Positions 52,954-55,298 of a stretch of 55,298 nt of DNA are shown in pieces. This DNA is from CAZGUG01 sp964529035 (GTDB lineage Bacteria > Bacillota > Clostridia > Ch29). A program made the translations under genes and the position numbers. A model generated the notes under the pieces. The model was not told the origin of the DNA and ran no database searches. It was given only the letters and a program-made list of their open reading frames with translations. Position 1 is the first letter of the stretch. Each line of letters begins with the position of its first letter. The stretch spans positions 1-55,298 of the forward strand of contig CAZGUG010000005.1 of the NCBI GenBank assembly GCA_964529035.1, given 5' to 3'.

Positions 52954-53027
52954 AAACTGTACAAATACCGAGGCATAAAGGTTGTTTCTGGTTCATGCGG
53001 TACAGCCATTTAAAGCTGTAACATTTT

Positions 53028-53037
53028 CTGGTATAAT
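53028..53037 (+). promoter_or_regulatory. extended -10 promoter of the activator gene
   Basis: TCTGGTATAAT: consensus -10 with TG extension; -35 poor (TTTAAA at 17 nt). 43 nt upstream of the ATG. Confidence 0.5.
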
Positions 53038-53080
53038 AAATAATAAGTCGGATTAAAAAAAGTGGGGGGATGGGTAAATT

Positions 53081-55186
53081 ATGGCAAACACCAAACCGTA
53101 CGGGCTTTCCATTATAACGCGTTCCGAGAAACATAAGGAAAACGTAATAAACCAGCTCACCAACCTTTTGGGGTCTGAGGTTACAATAAGGGGCTATTCA
53201 ATACTGGAAGGAATAAAGGAAAAAATATATGACGATTTGGTACTGATAAGCCATGAATACCTGAAGGAAACAGCGGGCAAATACATTGACCCGAGGGCGG
53301 AAGCGATGGTGGCCAGAAGAGCACTTAATCATTCCAAGCTGGAAGACGTGTTGCGTATTCCCCATGGCGAGGATGTACTGTTTGTCGACGTTAACAAGTG
53401 TCTTGCCGAAAACTCCATTTCACTTCTTGAGGGGCTGGGCATAAACCATATAAATATGTATCCGTATTATCCGGGCATAAAGAATTCCAGACAGGCCGAC
53501 TATGCAATTACTACGGGAGAAATTCATATGGTACCCGATAGTATAGAAAATGTTATCGATTTAGGATACAGCAAGATAGACCTGACAACAATAACTGAAA
53601 TAATGCTGAAACTGAATATACTTGATGAAAGGACAAACCTGCTGTCGGTTAAGTTTTTGCAGGACTTTGTATATTCCAGCAAAAAGGTCGTCAAAGCCCT
53701 GGAAACCACCGACAGCATTAAAAAGCAGCTTAACACAATACTAAACGTGATAAACGATGGAATAGTAGGAATTGACAATAACGGCAGAATAATGTTCAGC
53801 AATGAAAATGCGAAAAAGCTTTTCAACTCGCGACACAACGGCAGCAGGGCAGGGAATAAAGAAATCAACCTGGACGATATACTGGATTTCGATGCGAAGG
53901 CGCTTCTAGGTAAAAATTTCGGGTTGTATAGAAAGGTTCATGAAATAACGGGAAAGAAGATACTGTTAACCATGATGCCGATTATAAGGAATGGTGAAAA
54001 TAACGGTGTAATAATCACTTTCAAGGACCTGTCCGAGATAATCGAGATGGAGAACATTGTAAGGACAAACCTGAGGAAGAGGGGACACACTCCTAAGTAT
54101 GAATTTTCTAATATTGTCGGGAAAAGCAGGGTAATAGACGAAACAAAGGAAATTGCAGAGAAACTTGCCAAAAGCAATTCAACCCTTCTTTTAATCGGTG
54201 AAAGCGGCAGTGGCAAGGAACTGTTCGCCCATGCCATACATAAAGCCTCCGGGAAACAGTACGGCCCCTTCGTGGCGGTGAATTTTGCGGCACTGCCCGA
54301 GAACCTTCTGGAGAGCGAGCTTTTTGGATACGAAGAGGGAGCATTTACCGGGGCAAGAAAAGGAGGGCACGCGGGGCTGTTTGAACAGGCCCATAAGGGA
54401 ACCATATTCCTGGATGAAATTGGCGATGCCTCCATGAGAATTCAAACACGATTGTTAAGAGTCCTTCAGGAAAAGGAAGTCCTGAGAATAGGCGGTACAA
54501 AAATCATTCCGATAGATGTGCGAATCATTGCAGCCACCAACAAAAACCTTGAAGAACTAGTGAGAACACAAAAATTCAGGGAGGATTTGTTTTACAGGCT
54601 GAAGGTGCTGCCCATAAGAATACCCCCCCTGAGGGAGCGCAAGGAAGATATCCCTTTCCTTATTGAAAAAATGCTTAAAAAATTTACCCATGAAAAGGAA
54701 ATGATTATAAGCGATGAAGCTATGGAAAAGTTTATGGAATACGATTGGCCGGGAAATATACGGGAACTGGAGAATGTAATAGAGTATTTGTTTCATATTG
54801 TCGGCGACGGTGTGGTAAAAAGCAAGGATTTGCCCTTTACTTCCAACGACAGGTTTCTGCAGCAGGAAAAAACACTTATGGCCATCGAAGAGGAAATGCC
54901 GATGGAAGAGCTTTACCATATTCTCACCACATTGAAGCAGGCAAAGGATGGTGGAAAGATTTATATGAACAGGAAAAGGCTTGCAGAGCTGTGCAGCAGG
55001 GAAATGAAGATGACGGAACAGATGATAAGAAACCGGGTAAATATACTTTCAAAGTACGGCCTGGTAATAACCCAAAAAGGCCCGAAGGGAACCAGGTTAT
55101 CAATGGACGGAGAGGACTGCATAGGTATTCTTAAGAAACACATGGATACAAAAAAGTACGACCTGCAGCAGAGGGTTTCAGGCTGA
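53081..55186 (+). CDS. sigma-54-dependent transcriptional activator with PAS domain
   Basis: 701 residues. A unique N-terminal region (1-205), a PAS-like domain (about 212-320), a AAA+ domain (about 342-575) with Walker A GESGSGKE, GAFTGA at 420-425 (sigma-54 contact) and Walker B FLDEIGD, and a C-terminal part (about 610-690) that looks like a winged helix and not the usual Fis-type helix-turn-helix. Divergent from eam, whose sigma-54 promoter and dyads lie between, so it is the likely activator. The signal it senses is unknown. Confidence 0.93.
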   Translation: MANTKPYGLSIITRSEKHKENVINQLTNLLGSEVTIRGYSILEGIKEKIYDDLVLISHEYLKETAGKYIDPRAEAMVARRALNHSKLEDVLRIPHGEDVLFVDVNKCLAENSISLLEGLGINHINMYPYYPGIKNSRQADYAITTGEIHMVPDSIENVIDLGYSKIDLTTITEIMLKLNILDERTNLLSVKFLQDFVYSSKKVVKALETTDSIKKQLNTILNVINDGIVGIDNNGRIMFSNENAKKLFNSRHNGSRAGNKEINLDDILDFDAKALLGKNFGLYRKVHEITGKKILLTMMPIIRNGENNGVIITFKDLSEIIEMENIVRTNLRKRGHTPKYEFSNIVGKSRVIDETKEIAEKLAKSNSTLLLIGESGSGKELFAHAIHKASGKQYGPFVAVNFAALPENLLESELFGYEEGAFTGARKGGHAGLFEQAHKGTIFLDEIGDASMRIQTRLLRVLQEKEVLRIGGTKIIPIDVRIIAATNKNLEELVRTQKFREDLFYRLKVLPIRIPPLRERKEDIPFLIEKMLKKFTHEKEMIISDEAMEKFMEYDWPGNIRELENVIEYLFHIVGDGVVKSKDLPFTSNDRFLQQEKTLMAIEEEMPMEELYHILTTLKQAKDGGKIYMNRKRLAELCSREMKMTEQMIRNRVNILSKYGLVITQKGPKGTRLSMDGEDCIGILKKHMDTKKYDLQQRVSG

Positions 55187-55198
55187 GCAGCAGGTTGC

Positions 55199-55243
55199 AC
55201 CCCGCATTGTTATGGAATAAAAACTGTGCGGGGTTAAATTTTT
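55199..55243 (+). terminator. terminator after the activator gene
   Basis: ACCCCGCA/TGCGGGGT arms with a 20-nt loop, then TAAATTTTTG. Confidence 0.8.
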
Positions 55244-55244
55244 G

Positions 55245-55273
55245 TTGATTTGATTCCAGGCATAATGTATACT
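55245..55273 (+). promoter_or_regulatory. promoter of a gene beyond the window end
   Basis: TTGATT, 17 nt, TATACT, followed at once by an inverted repeat at 55279-55295. Confidence 0.6.
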
Positions 55274-55278
55274 TAATA

Positions 55279-55295
55279 TTAGTATCAGGTACTAA
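55279..55295. promoter_or_regulatory. operator-like inverted repeat at the transcription start
   Basis: TTAGTA-tcagg-TACTAA, perfect 6-bp arms, 5-nt spacer, 5 nt after the -10. Typical placement for a repressor such as a GntR-type protein. Confidence 0.5.
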
Positions 55296-55298
55296 TTA

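Noticed and set aside
53081..55186. Two-component response regulator of the NtrC type
   Set aside because: The N-terminus has no recognisable receiver-domain phosphorylation motif, and no histidine kinase is adjacent.

Overview
This window is a chromosomal stretch of an endospore-forming Firmicute, most probably a member of the Clostridia. The evidence is the spore gene set (spoIVA, a YteA/DksA-type protein, spoVM, ylbJ, two alpha/beta SASPs), the gram-positive cell-division cluster (sepF, yggT, divIVA), a T-box leader on ileS, PASTA kinase PrkC, RqcH and RemA, and strong AGGAGG-type ribosome binding sites. GTG and TTG starts are common. One 100-N scaffold gap lies inside der. Apart from two clusters, the window is conserved core housekeeping and I see no phage, insertion sequence or CRISPR.

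Layout: 1-5.5 kb carries a DUF512 radical-SAM-like gene (cut by the window edge), der, plsY, gpsA and spoIVA. At 5.6-7.8 kb on the minus strand, panB is followed by a 420-residue protein I do not recognise. Then come tRNA-Pro(GGG), a small unknown ORF, and at 8.7-11.8 kb an HlyD-like adaptor with yggS, sepF, yggT and divIVA. A consensus promoter and Ile T-box precede ileS (12-15 kb), followed by a DUF5665 gene, yteA-like, lspA, an rluD-type gene and convergent rqcH. From 19 to 28.8 kb: dapF, yicC, remA, gmk, rpoZ, coaBC, priA, def, fmt, DUF116 and a Zn-peptidase. From 29 to 40 kb: rlmN, PP2C, prkC, rsgA, rpe, thiN, two tiny membrane-protein genes, spoVM, rpmB (minus), asp23-like, the DAK2/YloV gene and recG. 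From 40 to 47.7 kb: two SASPs, rsmD, coaD, a coiled-coil gene, ylbJ (minus), a patatin, tmcAL (minus), ackA, a degraded yceD, and rpmF.

The most interesting region is 47.7-55.2 kb. A radical-SAM aminomutase has the substrate-binding residues of glutamate 2,3-aminomutase (Lys337/Asn374) and not those of lysine 2,3-aminomutase. It lies upstream of a TAXI-type TRAP transporter set (binding lipoprotein, DUF1850 protein, fused permease). A good sigma-54 -24/-12 promoter precedes the aminomutase, and a GAFTGA-containing sigma-54 activator is transcribed divergently, with dyad elements between them. I infer a sigma-54-controlled module that takes up a carboxylate, perhaps glutamate, and makes beta-glutamate, possibly as an osmolyte.

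A second point of interest is the pair of 50-52-residue membrane proteins just upstream of the 26-residue spoVM. They share a P28-x-W30-x-W32 signature and look like paralogues; a sigma-E-like promoter lies in front of them. Several genes usual at these loci are missing: ylmH before divIVA, rsmB before rlmN, pta beside ackA, plsX after rpmF, and most of yceD.
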